Assembly (NCBI GenBank): GCA_934725855.1
Contig: CAKVCL010000006.1
Span: forward strand, 62,001 to 126,000
Direction of reading: 5' to 3'
Length of the DNA stretch: 64,000 nucleotides
Source of the DNA: an uncultured Cellulosilyticum sp.
GTDB lineage: Bacteria > Bacillota > Clostridia > Lachnospirales > Cellulosilyticaceae
Positions 43,965 to 52,562 of this stretch are shown here, in pieces. How positions within the stretch are numbered: the first letter of the stretch is position 1; each line of letters opens with the position of its first letter. Both the position numbers and the translations under genes were made by a program. The notes below the pieces were generated by a model, which saw only the letters and a list, made by a program, of their open reading frames with translations, made no database searches and was not told the origin of the DNA.

Positions 43965-46034
43965 CTAGAAGATATAACTTTTTACTGCCCAGCCTATCGT
44001 TCCATTGGCAAGTTTTACTTTATACCAATCGCCTAAACTTGCTAATAATGTTAATTCTGTGTCCTTTGCTACTGTTCCAACAATTTCTCTTTCTGTCTTG
44101 GCACCACTTCTAATATTTAAAGAAGAAGCTGTTACTTTTGCTTTTCTAGGAAATGTTTCTTTCTTTGTTAGCTGTGTATTTTGACTGGTTGCTACGTTAC
44201 CTTCTATGGTATTATTCCTTGCAATATATGCACGATTTACCCATCCTACTTTGCCATCTGATAACTGAATTTTATACCAATCTCCTAATAAAGAGACTAC
44301 TTTTACCTCACTTCCCCCAGCAAGCGTTGCCACAATCTCTCGGTCTACCCTTGCGCCACTTCTCACATTTAATGTAGAAGCTATTACTTTACCATTGAAT
44401 GGATAAGTATTATTCTGTGTTGTATTTCCAGTATTTGCATTCTGTGATGAATTCTCCTCAGTTTTATCTTCCACACTAATATAACTACTGCTTGCCCAAC
44501 CGACTTTACCATCACTTAGCTTTACTTTGTACCAATCATTTAATACACCTAGTATGGTTACTTTACTTCCTGATACAATTTTTGCTACAATATCTCGTTC
44601 AACTTTGGCACCTGTTCTAACATTTAAACTAGAAGCTGTTGCGGTTCCAATTTTTCCAATATGACTCGTTAAATCTTTTATCATTTGATTATTGGACCCA
44701 CTAGTTTGATTAGATGAATTATTTGTACTACTTCCTATGTTATTTAGTGAATCATCCCCCCATAGTTTCTCGTCATTGTCCAAGCCATTTGATGGATTAT
44801 TTACTATAGAGCCACCATTGTTATTTACATTGGAACTATTGCCTGTATTGGTCTGTGTGCTATTGTTATTGATGGTTGGCAAGTTACTGTTCCCACTTAT
44901 ATTTCCATAGAAATTTGTAATTTGATTTTTACAAGATTGCCTATTATTTAGTAAATCTCTTAGGCTAAAGAAGATGCTTCCCTTTATAGCTGAATAATTT
45001 TTATTAAGCTCAAGTTGTTTTGTAATTTCTTTAGCTACATCATCTGTATAAATGCCTTGTCCAATATAAAGTTTTACATTCGTTCCTTCTACCTCATTAG
45101 CCCACCATTTAATAAGTGTGGCATAATCAGCCTTACTATGACCAATTTTCCAGTAGATTTGCGGAGCAATATAATCAACCCACTCATTTTTAATCCATGT
45201 TCTAGTATCTGCAAATAGTGCATAATAGGCTTCTCTACCCGCTGTGCTTGAACCTGAAATATCGGAAGTATTGTTTTTCCAAATACCTGGTGGACTGATT
45301 CCAAATTTAATACTTTTACCATAGGTTGCATTAATCGTTTTTATCGCACGGCTAACACGCTTTACCATATCATTAACAGCTTCACGTCTTGCATTAGCTA
45401 CTGTACCGTCCTTTGTCTCACCTTGAGGGAGTGGGTAATTGGATGGATAAAAATAATCATCAAAGTGAATACCATCTACATCATAATTAGTAGCGATTTC
45501 TTTTACTGTTTCTACAATATGTTGTCTAACCTCTTCTACTTCTGGATTATAGTATAATGCATTGTTATAACTAAATGTCCATGATGGATTCAATCTAGCT
45601 GGATGTGAAGCACATAAAGTATTTAAATCAGTTCCTGATGTGGTTACACGATAAGGATTTAACCATGCATGGATTTCAAATCCTCTTTCATGTGCTGCTT
45701 GTACCATAAAAGCAAGTGGATCATATCCTGGATTTTTACCTTGCTGTCCTGTTAATACATCTGACCATGGATTAATACTAGAAGCGTACAGTGCATCTGC
45801 TTTTGGTCTTACTTGTACAATGACTGTATTCATTCCAATATCTTTCAAAGTTTCAAGTTTTTGAATGAACTCATTTTGTTGAGCTGTTACATTATTTTTT
45901 GTACTTGGATAATCTAAATTAAAAACGGTTGAAATCCAAACGGCTCTCATATCATTTTCATAAGTCTGCGCATAAATAGGTAACGCGCAAAAGCACAGTA
46001 AACATACAAAAAATAGTTTCATTATTTTTTTCAT
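43965..46034 (-). CDS. secreted GHL10 (DUF187) glycoside hydrolase-like protein with three SH3b repeats
   Basis: A 689-residue exported protein. It has a signal peptide (about 1-22), a GHL10/YngK-like TIM-barrel domain (about 27-370) with RAVWISTV, VIVQVRPKADALY, HAWLNPYR and VDGIHFDDYFYP, then an Asn/Ser/Gly-rich linker (about 375-465), and three SH3b units of about 60 residues, each with SLNVRSGAK..REIV and WYKVKL.DGKVGW. The DGIHFDDYF Asp pair is the likely catalytic region. SH3b units suggest it binds the cell wall, and a role on peptidoglycan is more likely than on plant fibre. AGGAGGTGCGTGA precedes the ATG. Confidence 0.86.
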   Translation of the reverse strand: MKKIMKLFFVCLLCFCALPIYAQTYENDMRAVWISTVFNLDYPSTKNNVTAQQNEFIQKLETLKDIGMNTVIVQVRPKADALYASSINPWSDVLTGQQGKNPGYDPLAFMVQAAHERGFEIHAWLNPYRVTTSGTDLNTLCASHPARLNPSWTFSYNNALYYNPEVEEVRQHIVETVKEIATNYDVDGIHFDDYFYPSNYPLPQGETKDGTVANARREAVNDMVKRVSRAIKTINATYGKSIKFGISPPGIWKNNTSDISGSSTAGREAYYALFADTRTWIKNEWVDYIAPQIYWKIGHSKADYATLIKWWANEVEGTNVKLYIGQGIYTDDVAKEITKQLELNKNYSAIKGSIFFSLRDLLNNRQSCKNQITNFYGNISGNSNLPTINNNSTQTNTGNSSNVNNNGGSIVNNPSNGLDNDEKLWGDDSLNNIGSSTNNSSNQTSGSNNQMIKDLTSHIGKIGTATASSLNVRTGAKVERDIVAKIVSGSKVTILGVLNDWYKVKLSDGKVGWASSSYISVEDKTEENSSQNANTGNTTQNNTYPFNGKVIASTLNVRSGARVDREIVATLAGGSEVKVVSLLGDWYKIQLSDGKVGWVNRAYIARNNTIEGNVATSQNTQLTKKETFPRKAKVTASSLNIRSGAKTEREIVGTVAKDTELTLLASLGDWYKVKLANGTIGWAVKSYIF

Positions 46035-46212
46035 TCACGCACCTCCTCTTATCGTTATAAATCTTTTTAGGATCATATGTATACCTCTTTGATTATATGA
46101 TTATTGGCTAATTTTGTAAATAAATATCACTTATTTGTCAACAAAATGCAATATAATGTGTTTATTTTTGCTTTCAATAGAACAATTAACTCAATTGAAT
46201 TTTCTTTCTAAT

Positions 46213-46239
46213 AATTTATTATATATATTATAATAAATT
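46213..46239 (+). promoter_or_regulatory. 27-bp palindrome, probable MarR operator overlapping -10 region
   Basis: AATTTATTATA-tatat-TATAATAAATT, a perfect 11-bp inverted repeat around a 5-bp centre, 23 bp before the MarR-type start codon. A TATAAT lies in its right arm, so a bound repressor would block the promoter. Confidence 0.55.
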
Positions 46240-46262
46240 CATTTAACTAAAGGAGCGATAGC

Positions 46263-46697
46263 GTGATAGCAGAAAACTTAGAAGCCATAACAAATTATCT
46301 TTGGCATGAATCCACTCACAAAATTAACTCTCTACTGACTAACGAGTTAGATTTTAACATTAGCGACTATTACTATTTAATTGCCATATCTAATATGAAT
46401 CATCCAAACTTTGGAGATGTAGCAGAAGCTTTAAATCTAACAAAGCCTGCTATTTCAGCTTTAATCAAACGATTAATGAAACATGAATTAATAGAAAAAG
46501 TTCAATGTGAAGAAGATAAACGAATCTTTTATTTATCTATCACAGAAAAAGGAAAAGCTATGATTCAAGGTGACAAGTCCCTTTATCCACGTCTTGAATC
46601 CATTATTTTATCTAAAGTTAACCAAGAACAAGTTCAAGCACTTGATTGTTTATTAGACGCTGTTGTATCTGTTCTCGCTGCTCAACCAACTGCTTAA
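46263..46697 (+). CDS. MarR family transcriptional regulator
   Basis: A 144-residue winged-helix regulator. FGDVAEALNLTKPAISALIKRLMKHELIEKV is the helix-turn-helix with the recognition helix, and EEDKRIFYLSITEKGKAMI is the wing, as in MarR/SlyA. The start is a GTG with AAGGAG at 7 nt. It probably represses itself through the palindrome in front of it. No target gene is linked on the same strand; the next genes are the convergent pur operon. Confidence 0.86.
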   Translation: MIAENLEAITNYLWHESTHKINSLLTNELDFNISDYYYLIAISNMNHPNFGDVAEALNLTKPAISALIKRLMKHELIEKVQCEEDKRIFYLSITEKGKAMIQGDKSLYPRLESIILSKVNQEQVQALDCLLDAVVSVLAAQPTA

Positions 46698-46819
46698 TTA
46701 TCTTTCAAAGTTATTATCACTATATAGACTATAAAGCAAATAGGAGATGCCCAAGAACATCTCCATTTTCAAGGGCATTCACATATTTTCCATTCTTATT
46801 GAGAATAGTTTAAGGAAAA

Positions 46820-46852
46820 AAGGATAGGTATTATTTACCCATCCTTAATTTT
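46820..46852. terminator. terminator between MarR gene and pur operon
   Basis: AAGGATaGG/CCcATCCTT with T-rich runs on both strands. A second hairpin, GGAGATG/CATCTCC, lies at 46743-46764 closer to the MarR stop. Confidence 0.75.
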
Positions 46853-46920
46853 TTGTTCAATATTTGCCTCAAATTTACCCAAACCTTATTATACATCATT
46901 GATTATCAAGACTTTTGGCT

Positions 46921-48174
46921 CTATTTTGCAATGTCACTTCTATATTGCATACCATCAAATTTGATTTTCTGTACTTCTTTATAAACCTCATTTCTTGCTT
47001 CTTCTAAAGAATCAGCAAGTCTTGTAATCGCTAGGACACGTCCGCCATCTGTTTGAATCGTTTTATCAACTAATTTTGTACCTGCATGGCAAAGAATCGT
47101 TTCTTTTTCTAACGTATCTAATCCTGTGATGACATCCCCTTTATGTGAGGATTCTGGATAGCCTTTACTTGCTAGAACAAGGGTTACACTTTTTCTTTCA
47201 TCCCAAACAATAGGTGTATGTGCTAAATTGCCTTCAATACAAGCATTCATAACCTCAACTAAATCTGTCTTTAGTCTTGGAAGCACACTTTGTGTTTCTG
47301 GGTCTCCAAAACGTACATTAAATTCTAATACTTTTGGACTGTCCCCCTCAATCATTAATCCAATAAACAATACCCCTTTGAATTTAAGATTTTCTTTCTT
47401 AAATCCTGAAATAATTGGCTGAAGAATTTGCTCCTCAATATTTTTACGAACAACTGGCGTAATAATTGGGTTAGGTGAAAATCCACCCATACCACCCGTG
47501 TTAAGCCCTTCATCATTATCTAAAGCACGTTTATAGTCTCTAGCAGTTTCCATTGGTACAATGCTTTCACCATCTACAAAGCAAAGTAATGAAGCTTCAA
47601 TTCCTGTTAAGAACTCTTCAAGAACAATGAGTTCACCTGCATCGCCAAATTTACCACTAAAAATATCACGAATGCCTGCTTCTGCCTCTTCATAAGTCTG
47701 GCAAATGAGTACCCCTTTACCAGCTGCTAAACCGTCTGCTTTAACAACGACTGGCAATGAGAACTTTTTGGATTCAGCTACGCATGCTTCTACTGCATCG
47801 CGAGTAAAGCTTGCATAACGTGCGGTTGGAATGTTATTTCTCATTAAGAACTTTTTAGTAAAATATTTACTGCCTTCAAATTCTGCACATTCTTTATTGG
47901 GTCCAAAAATTTTAAGACCTTTTGCTTCAAAAACATCCACGATTCCCATAACGAGTGGTACTTCTGGACCTACTACCGTTAAATCAATTTGCTCTTTTTG
48001 CGCAAAGTCAGCCAGTTCATTAAGAGCCTCCACTTTAATAGGGACATTAATAAATTCCTCAGCCGTTCCACCATTTCCTGGTGCCACATAAATGGCTATC
48101 TCTTCATGTAAACGTTTGATTGCATGCGCAATAGCTGACTCACGTCCACCATTTCCAATAATTAAAATTTTCAT
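46921..48174 (-). CDS. purD: phosphoribosylamine-glycine ligase
   Basis: A 417-residue ATP-grasp enzyme, step 2 of purine synthesis. The N-terminal part has GNGGRESAIAHAI and APGNGGT; the ATP-grasp region has VVKADGLAAGKGV, VLEEFLTGIEAS, GGMGGFSPNPII, and VLEFNVRFGDPETQ. It is the last gene of the operon, 3 bp after purN. In most clostridia purH lies between these two; here it does not. Confidence 0.95.
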   Translation of the reverse strand: MKILIIGNGGRESAIAHAIKRLHEEIAIYVAPGNGGTAEEFINVPIKVEALNELADFAQKEQIDLTVVGPEVPLVMGIVDVFEAKGLKIFGPNKECAEFEGSKYFTKKFLMRNNIPTARYASFTRDAVEACVAESKKFSLPVVVKADGLAAGKGVLICQTYEEAEAGIRDIFSGKFGDAGELIVLEEFLTGIEASLLCFVDGESIVPMETARDYKRALDNDEGLNTGGMGGFSPNPIITPVVRKNIEEQILQPIISGFKKENLKFKGVLFIGLMIEGDSPKVLEFNVRFGDPETQSVLPRLKTDLVEVMNACIEGNLAHTPIVWDERKSVTLVLASKGYPESSHKGDVITGLDTLEKETILCHAGTKLVDKTIQTDGGRVLAITRLADSLEEARNEVYKEVQKIKFDGMQYRSDIAK

Positions 48175-48177
48175 TAC

Positions 48178-48759
48178 TTAATGACTCCCCTCTAACTTCT
48201 TGATCGCTTCTACCAAAATTTTATGTTCGATTTGATCTAAAATTCTAGCTTGTAAAGTTTCTGGTGTATCACCAGCTTCTACTGCTATTTTCTTTTGAAC
48301 AATAATCTCACCTGTATCCACCCCTTCATCTACAAAGTGTACCGTGGCACCACTTTCTTTTTCTCCTGCCTTTATAACGGCTTCATGTACATGAATGCCA
48401 TAAAAACCTTTGCCCCCAAACTTAGGAAGTAATGAAGGATGAATATTAATTATTTTACGGTTATAAGCTTTAATAAGCTCTGGAGATAAAATTTTTAAAT
48501 AGCCTGCAAGTACAACTAAATCCACTTGTTCTTCTTGTAATTTATCAAGAAGCTTTTCATCATATCCGTCTTCTTTAGGATTAATAAAATAAGCAGGAAT
48601 ATGATGCTTTCTTGCACGTTCAAGACCATAAGCTGTCTCTTTATTGGAAATGACACAGGCAATTTGACTTTTTAAAGTGCCATCTTCTACTGCATCAATG
48701 ACACTTTGCAAGTTTGTCCCCCCCCCTGATACAAGCACTGCCATTCTTAATCCTGACAT
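48178..48759 (-). CDS. purN: phosphoribosylglycinamide formyltransferase (10-formyl-THF)
   Basis: A 193-residue enzyme, step 3 of purine synthesis. VLVSGGGTNLQSV binds the phosphoribosyl group, and INIHPSLLPKFGGKG plus HFVDEGVDTGEII give the catalytic Asn, His and Asp. The start ATG is inside the end of purM (13-bp overlap) with AAAGGAG at 7 nt. Confidence 0.95.
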   Translation of the reverse strand: MSGLRMAVLVSGGGTNLQSVIDAVEDGTLKSQIACVISNKETAYGLERARKHHIPAYFINPKEDGYDEKLLDKLQEEQVDLVVLAGYLKILSPELIKAYNRKIINIHPSLLPKFGGKGFYGIHVHEAVIKAGEKESGATVHFVDEGVDTGEIIVQKKIAVEAGDTPETLQARILDQIEHKILVEAIKKLEGSH

Positions 48760-49784
48760 AAGATAACTCCTTTATCACCTTTAACGATTTCACCTACTAC
48801 ACTGGCTTTTTCCCCTGCTGCATAAAGTGCTTCTACTACTTTTGTAACATCTTCTGGAGCAACCACAATCACCATACCAATTCCCATATTAAATGTATTA
48901 TAAAGTTCTTCGATACTTAACCCAGATGTTTTTTCTAAGAAACCATAAATAGCTGGTTTTTCAATAGCTTTAAGGTTCATTTTTGCACTCACACCTTCAG
49001 GAAGTGCACGTGGAATGTTTTCAATAAATCCACCACCTGTGATATGTGCAATACCTTTTAATGTAGCAGCTTCTTTAGCGGCTTTTACAGCTTTCACATA
49101 TAATTTAGTTGGTTTTAAAAGTGCCTCACCATAAGTTTCGCCTAAAGCTTCATCATATTGGTCTAGACGAACACCTGATACTTCTACTAATTTTCTTACC
49201 AGTGAAAAACCATTACTATGTACACCCGTTGAAGGTAAACCAATAATCACATCACCTTCTTTAATGGTGCTACCATCAATCATCTTTTTACGATCCACAA
49301 TGCCTACTGCAAATCCAGCTACATCATATTCACCTGCTGGATAAAAGCCTGGCATTTCAGCAGTTTCGCCGCCAACAAGGGCACATGAGCTTTCACGACA
49401 TCCCTCACTAATTCCTTTTACAATCTCTGCAATATGTTCAGGTGCAATATGTCCTGTTGCAATATAATCTAAGAAAAAGAGAGGCTCCGCACCACCACAA
49501 ATAATATCATTAACGCACATCGCTACTGCATCAATACCAATTGTATCGTGTTTATTCATATCAAAAGCTAATTTTAATTTTGTTCCAACACCATCAGTTC
49601 CTGAAACTAATACAGGTTCTTCCATGTCTTTAAAAGCAGCTAAAGAAAAAGTTCCTCCAAAACTTCCGATATCTGTTAATACACCTGGTGTGAAAGTAGA
49701 TTGAACATGCTTTTTCATTTGTGCAACTGCTTCATAACCACGATGTACATCTACCCCTGCATCTTTATAACTAATTTTTGCCAT
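48747..49784 (-). CDS. purM: phosphoribosylformylglycinamidine cyclo-ligase (AIR synthetase)
   Basis: A 345-residue ATP-dependent cyclase, step 5. GSFGGTFSL, SGTDGVGTKLKLAF, MCVNDIICGGAEPLFFLDY, and LVGGETAEMPGFY are the family signatures. The ATG at 49784 follows GGAGGGAAAAGAG; an in-frame ATG 15 bp earlier is part of that ribosome site. Confidence 0.95.
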   Translation of the reverse strand: MAKISYKDAGVDVHRGYEAVAQMKKHVQSTFTPGVLTDIGSFGGTFSLAAFKDMEEPVLVSGTDGVGTKLKLAFDMNKHDTIGIDAVAMCVNDIICGGAEPLFFLDYIATGHIAPEHIAEIVKGISEGCRESSCALVGGETAEMPGFYPAGEYDVAGFAVGIVDRKKMIDGSTIKEGDVIIGLPSTGVHSNGFSLVRKLVEVSGVRLDQYDEALGETYGEALLKPTKLYVKAVKAAKEAATLKGIAHITGGGFIENIPRALPEGVSAKMNLKAIEKPAIYGFLEKTSGLSIEELYNTFNMGIGMVIVVAPEDVTKVVEALYAAGEKASVVGEIVKGDKGVILCQD

Positions 49785-49849
49785 CTCTTTTCCCTCCATT
49801 TTATATTCTTTCTATCTTCTTTCTTAATTTTCATTCTTCTATTTTGGTT

Positions 49850-51247
49850 TTACTCTACTTCATCTTCATCAGTAATTGGTACTTCCATTGGATATTTACC
49901 ATCAAAGCAAGCTGAACAGAATTGATCTTTATAGCCACATGCTTCTTTTAATTCTTCAAGTCCCAAATAAGTGAGTGAATCTGCACCTAAATATTCACAA
50001 ATCTCATCAACTGACTTTTGTGCACCAATTAAATATTTACGATAAGGTGTATCTATTCCAAAGTAGCAACTATATTGTACAGGAGGGGATGTAATACACA
50101 CATGGATTTCTTTAGCACCTGCTTTTCTAATTTGCTCCACAATACGTTTTGAAGTGGTGCCCCTAACAATTGAATCATCAATCATAATGACTCTTTTGCC
50201 TTCAAGATTACTTTTAAGTGGAGAAAGCTTAATACGTACAGCATTTTCTCTCATCTCCTGAGTAGGTTGAATAAAGGTACGACCAATGTAACGATTTTTA
50301 ACTAACCCTTCCCCATATGGAATGCCAGATTCTTTAGCATAGCCAATCGCTGCTGGGACACCAGAATCGGGTACAGGCATAACCATATCGGCTTCAATTT
50401 TTCTTTGTCTTGCAAGCAATTTTCCTGTATGTACTCTAAAATCATAAACGTTGTCTCCATCTAGAATACTATCTGGTCTTGCAAAATAAATATGTTCGAA
50501 AACACAAAGGTGTTTTTGGCACATATTAGAAGGTTCAATGCTACGAATACCATCTTCATTAATGATAACGATTTCTCCTGGTTCTACATCACGAATAAAT
50601 TCTGCATCCACTACATCTAGTGCACAGCTTTCTGAAGCAAGTACATATCCATCACTAATTTTTCCAATGCAAAGTGGACGAAGACCATGAGGATCACGAA
50701 TCCCTATTAAACTATTATCCGTTGTAAGAACTAATGCGTATGCCCCTTTGAGCAAACTCATTGTATTCTTAATCCCATTTTCAATGCCTTTACTGCTATA
50801 ACGTGCAATTAAATTTAAAATAGATTCTGAATCCGTTGTAGAGTGAAAAATAACCCCACTATCTTCTAAGATTTCACGAATATTTTCTGCATTTACAAGG
50901 TTTCCATTATGAGCAAGACCAATATCTCCTTTTTTATACTTAGCTACAAGGGGTTGTGCATTGCGAACATCCTTATCGCCAGCAGTAGAATATCTTACAT
51001 GCCCGATTGCAATATTTCCTTGAAGTTCATTCAGTGCTTGTTCATTAAAAACATCTGCTACAAGCCCCATACCTTTTTTAACTTCGATGTCTCCACCTTG
51101 ATTCACAGCAATCCCTGCACACTCTTGCCCTCTATGTTGAAGTGCGAATAAGCCGTAGTAAGCATGTCTTGCTGCGTTCTTTTCTGTTCTATAAATACCT
51201 ATTACGCCACATTCTTCATGTAATGAATCATCCTGTAAAAATTTCAT
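49850..51247 (-). CDS. purF: amidophosphoribosyltransferase
   Basis: A 465-residue enzyme for the first committed step of purine synthesis. The mature N-terminal Cys nucleophile is in HEECGVIGIY, after a propeptide of about 12 residues that is cut off, as in the Bacillus form. The C-terminal half has the PRPP motif MIDDSIVRGTTS, and Cys residues at CVFEHIYF and FCSAC that fit the 4Fe-4S cluster of this type. 12 bp separate it from purC. Confidence 0.95.
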   Translation of the reverse strand: MKFLQDDSLHEECGVIGIYRTEKNAARHAYYGLFALQHRGQECAGIAVNQGGDIEVKKGMGLVADVFNEQALNELQGNIAIGHVRYSTAGDKDVRNAQPLVAKYKKGDIGLAHNGNLVNAENIREILEDSGVIFHSTTDSESILNLIARYSSKGIENGIKNTMSLLKGAYALVLTTDNSLIGIRDPHGLRPLCIGKISDGYVLASESCALDVVDAEFIRDVEPGEIVIINEDGIRSIEPSNMCQKHLCVFEHIYFARPDSILDGDNVYDFRVHTGKLLARQRKIEADMVMPVPDSGVPAAIGYAKESGIPYGEGLVKNRYIGRTFIQPTQEMRENAVRIKLSPLKSNLEGKRVIMIDDSIVRGTTSKRIVEQIRKAGAKEIHVCITSPPVQYSCYFGIDTPYRKYLIGAQKSVDEICEYLGADSLTYLGLEELKEACGYKDQFCSACFDGKYPMEVPITDEDEVE

Positions 51248-51258
51248 TTGGCACTCTC

Positions 51259-51963
51259 CTATTTGGTTACTCTTTTGAGCATTTCTTGATATACTTCCTC
51301 TACGCCACCAAGATCTCTTCTAAAACGGTCTTTATCCAATTTTTTATTTGTCTCGGCATCCCAGAAACGGCAGGTATCTGGTGAAATTTCATCTGCTAAA
51401 ATGATTTTGCCATCACAACGTCCCAGTTCAATCTTGAAGTCGATTAATTTAACACCAATTTTTGCAAAGTATTCTTTTAAAAGGTCATTAATTTTAAAGG
51501 TCATTTCAGTCATTACATCTAATTCTTCTCTTGTTGCTACGCCAAGTGCTAAGATTTGATAATCATTAATCATTGGGTCACCAAGCGCATCATCTTTTAA
51601 ACAAAATTCGATAGTTGGATTTTTAAGCACCGTACCTTCTTCTACTCCAAAACGTTTTGAGAATGAACCAGCCGCTACATTTCTTACAATGACTTCAAGT
51701 GGCACGATTTCAACAGCTTTTACAACGGTTTCTCTATCATTTAATTCTTCAACAAAATGTGTTTCAATGCCATGCTCAGCAAGCATACGGCACATAATGT
51801 TGCTCATACGGTTATTGACTACACCTTTACCAACGATTGTTCCTTTTTTCTCTCCATTAAATGCTGTGGCATCGTCTTTATAACTTACAATATAGTATTT
51901 TGGATCTTCTGTTGCGAATACTTTCTTTGCTTTTCCTTCGTATAATTGTTCTTTCTTTTCCAT
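51259..51963 (-). CDS. purC: SAICAR synthetase
   Basis: A 234-residue ATP-dependent ligase joining aspartate to CAIR. It starts at YEGKAKKVF, and contains [19 protein letters not shown] and [10 protein letters not shown], plus [15 protein letters not shown]. The ATG at 51963 follows GGAGG by about 9 nt; an in-frame ATG 15 bp before overlaps the ribosome site. Confidence 0.95.
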   Translation of the reverse strand: MEKKEQLYEGKAKKVFATEDPKYYIVSYKDDATAFNGEKKGTIVGKGVVNNRMSNIMCRMLAEHGIETHFVEELNDRETVVKAVEIVPLEVIVRNVAAGSFSKRFGVEEGTVLKNPTIEFCLKDDALGDPMINDYQILALGVATREELDVMTEMTFKINDLLKEYFAKIGVKLIDFKIELGRCDGKIILADEISPDTCRFWDAETNKKLDKDRFRRDLGGVEEVYQEMLKRVTK

Positions 51964-52043
51964 TTTTACAGCCTCCATTTAATATAATAAACGATTATTT
52001 ATCTTAAGCCTCTAGGGTATATTAGTAAAACGATTTTTACTCT

Positions 52044-52532
52044 CTAGCAAAAACGTGCTGCTAATGCTGCATCTTTGGCAGCCACTTTATCAGCCATTGC
52101 TTTCTTATAGACTTTAAGTTTTTCTTTAAGCTCTGGATTTCCAAGAGCTAACATTTGTACGGCTAAAATCCCTGCATTTTCTGCCCCATCAATTGCAACG
52201 GTTGCAACTGGAATTCCAGGTGGCATTTGAACGATTGATAATAATGAATCTAAACCATCTAGTGTACTTGATTTAATAGGTAATCCAATCACTGGAATGG
52301 TAGTATAAGCAGCCAGCACACCTCCAAGATGTGCTGCTTTACCAGCTGCTGCTACAATCACGCCAATCCCGTTTTCTTCTGCTGTTTTAGCAAATTCTTC
52401 TGCCGTACCCGGTGTGCGATGCGCAGAAATCACACGAACAACGACTTCTACACCAAAGTCTTGAACCATCTTAATCCCTTTTTCTACTACAGGAAAATCT
52501 GAGTCACTTCCCATGACAAAAGCTACTTTCAT
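52044..52532 (-). CDS. purE: N5-CAIR mutase / AIR carboxylase catalytic subunit
   Basis: A 162-residue enzyme. GSDSDFPVV, VISAHRTPGT, and IVQMPPGIPVATVAID are the class I PurE blocks. There is no purK in the window, so it may use CO2 or bicarbonate through an unlinked PurK or directly. The start at 52532 follows GGAGGTGCTT. Confidence 0.93.
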   Translation of the reverse strand: MKVAFVMGSDSDFPVVEKGIKMVQDFGVEVVVRVISAHRTPGTAEEFAKTAEENGIGVIVAAAGKAAHLGGVLAAYTTIPVIGLPIKSSTLDGLDSLLSIVQMPPGIPVATVAIDGAENAGILAVQMLALGNPELKEKLKVYKKAMADKVAAKDAALAARFC

Positions 52533-52562
52533 AAGCACCTCCATGCCCCACTAATATTTTAT

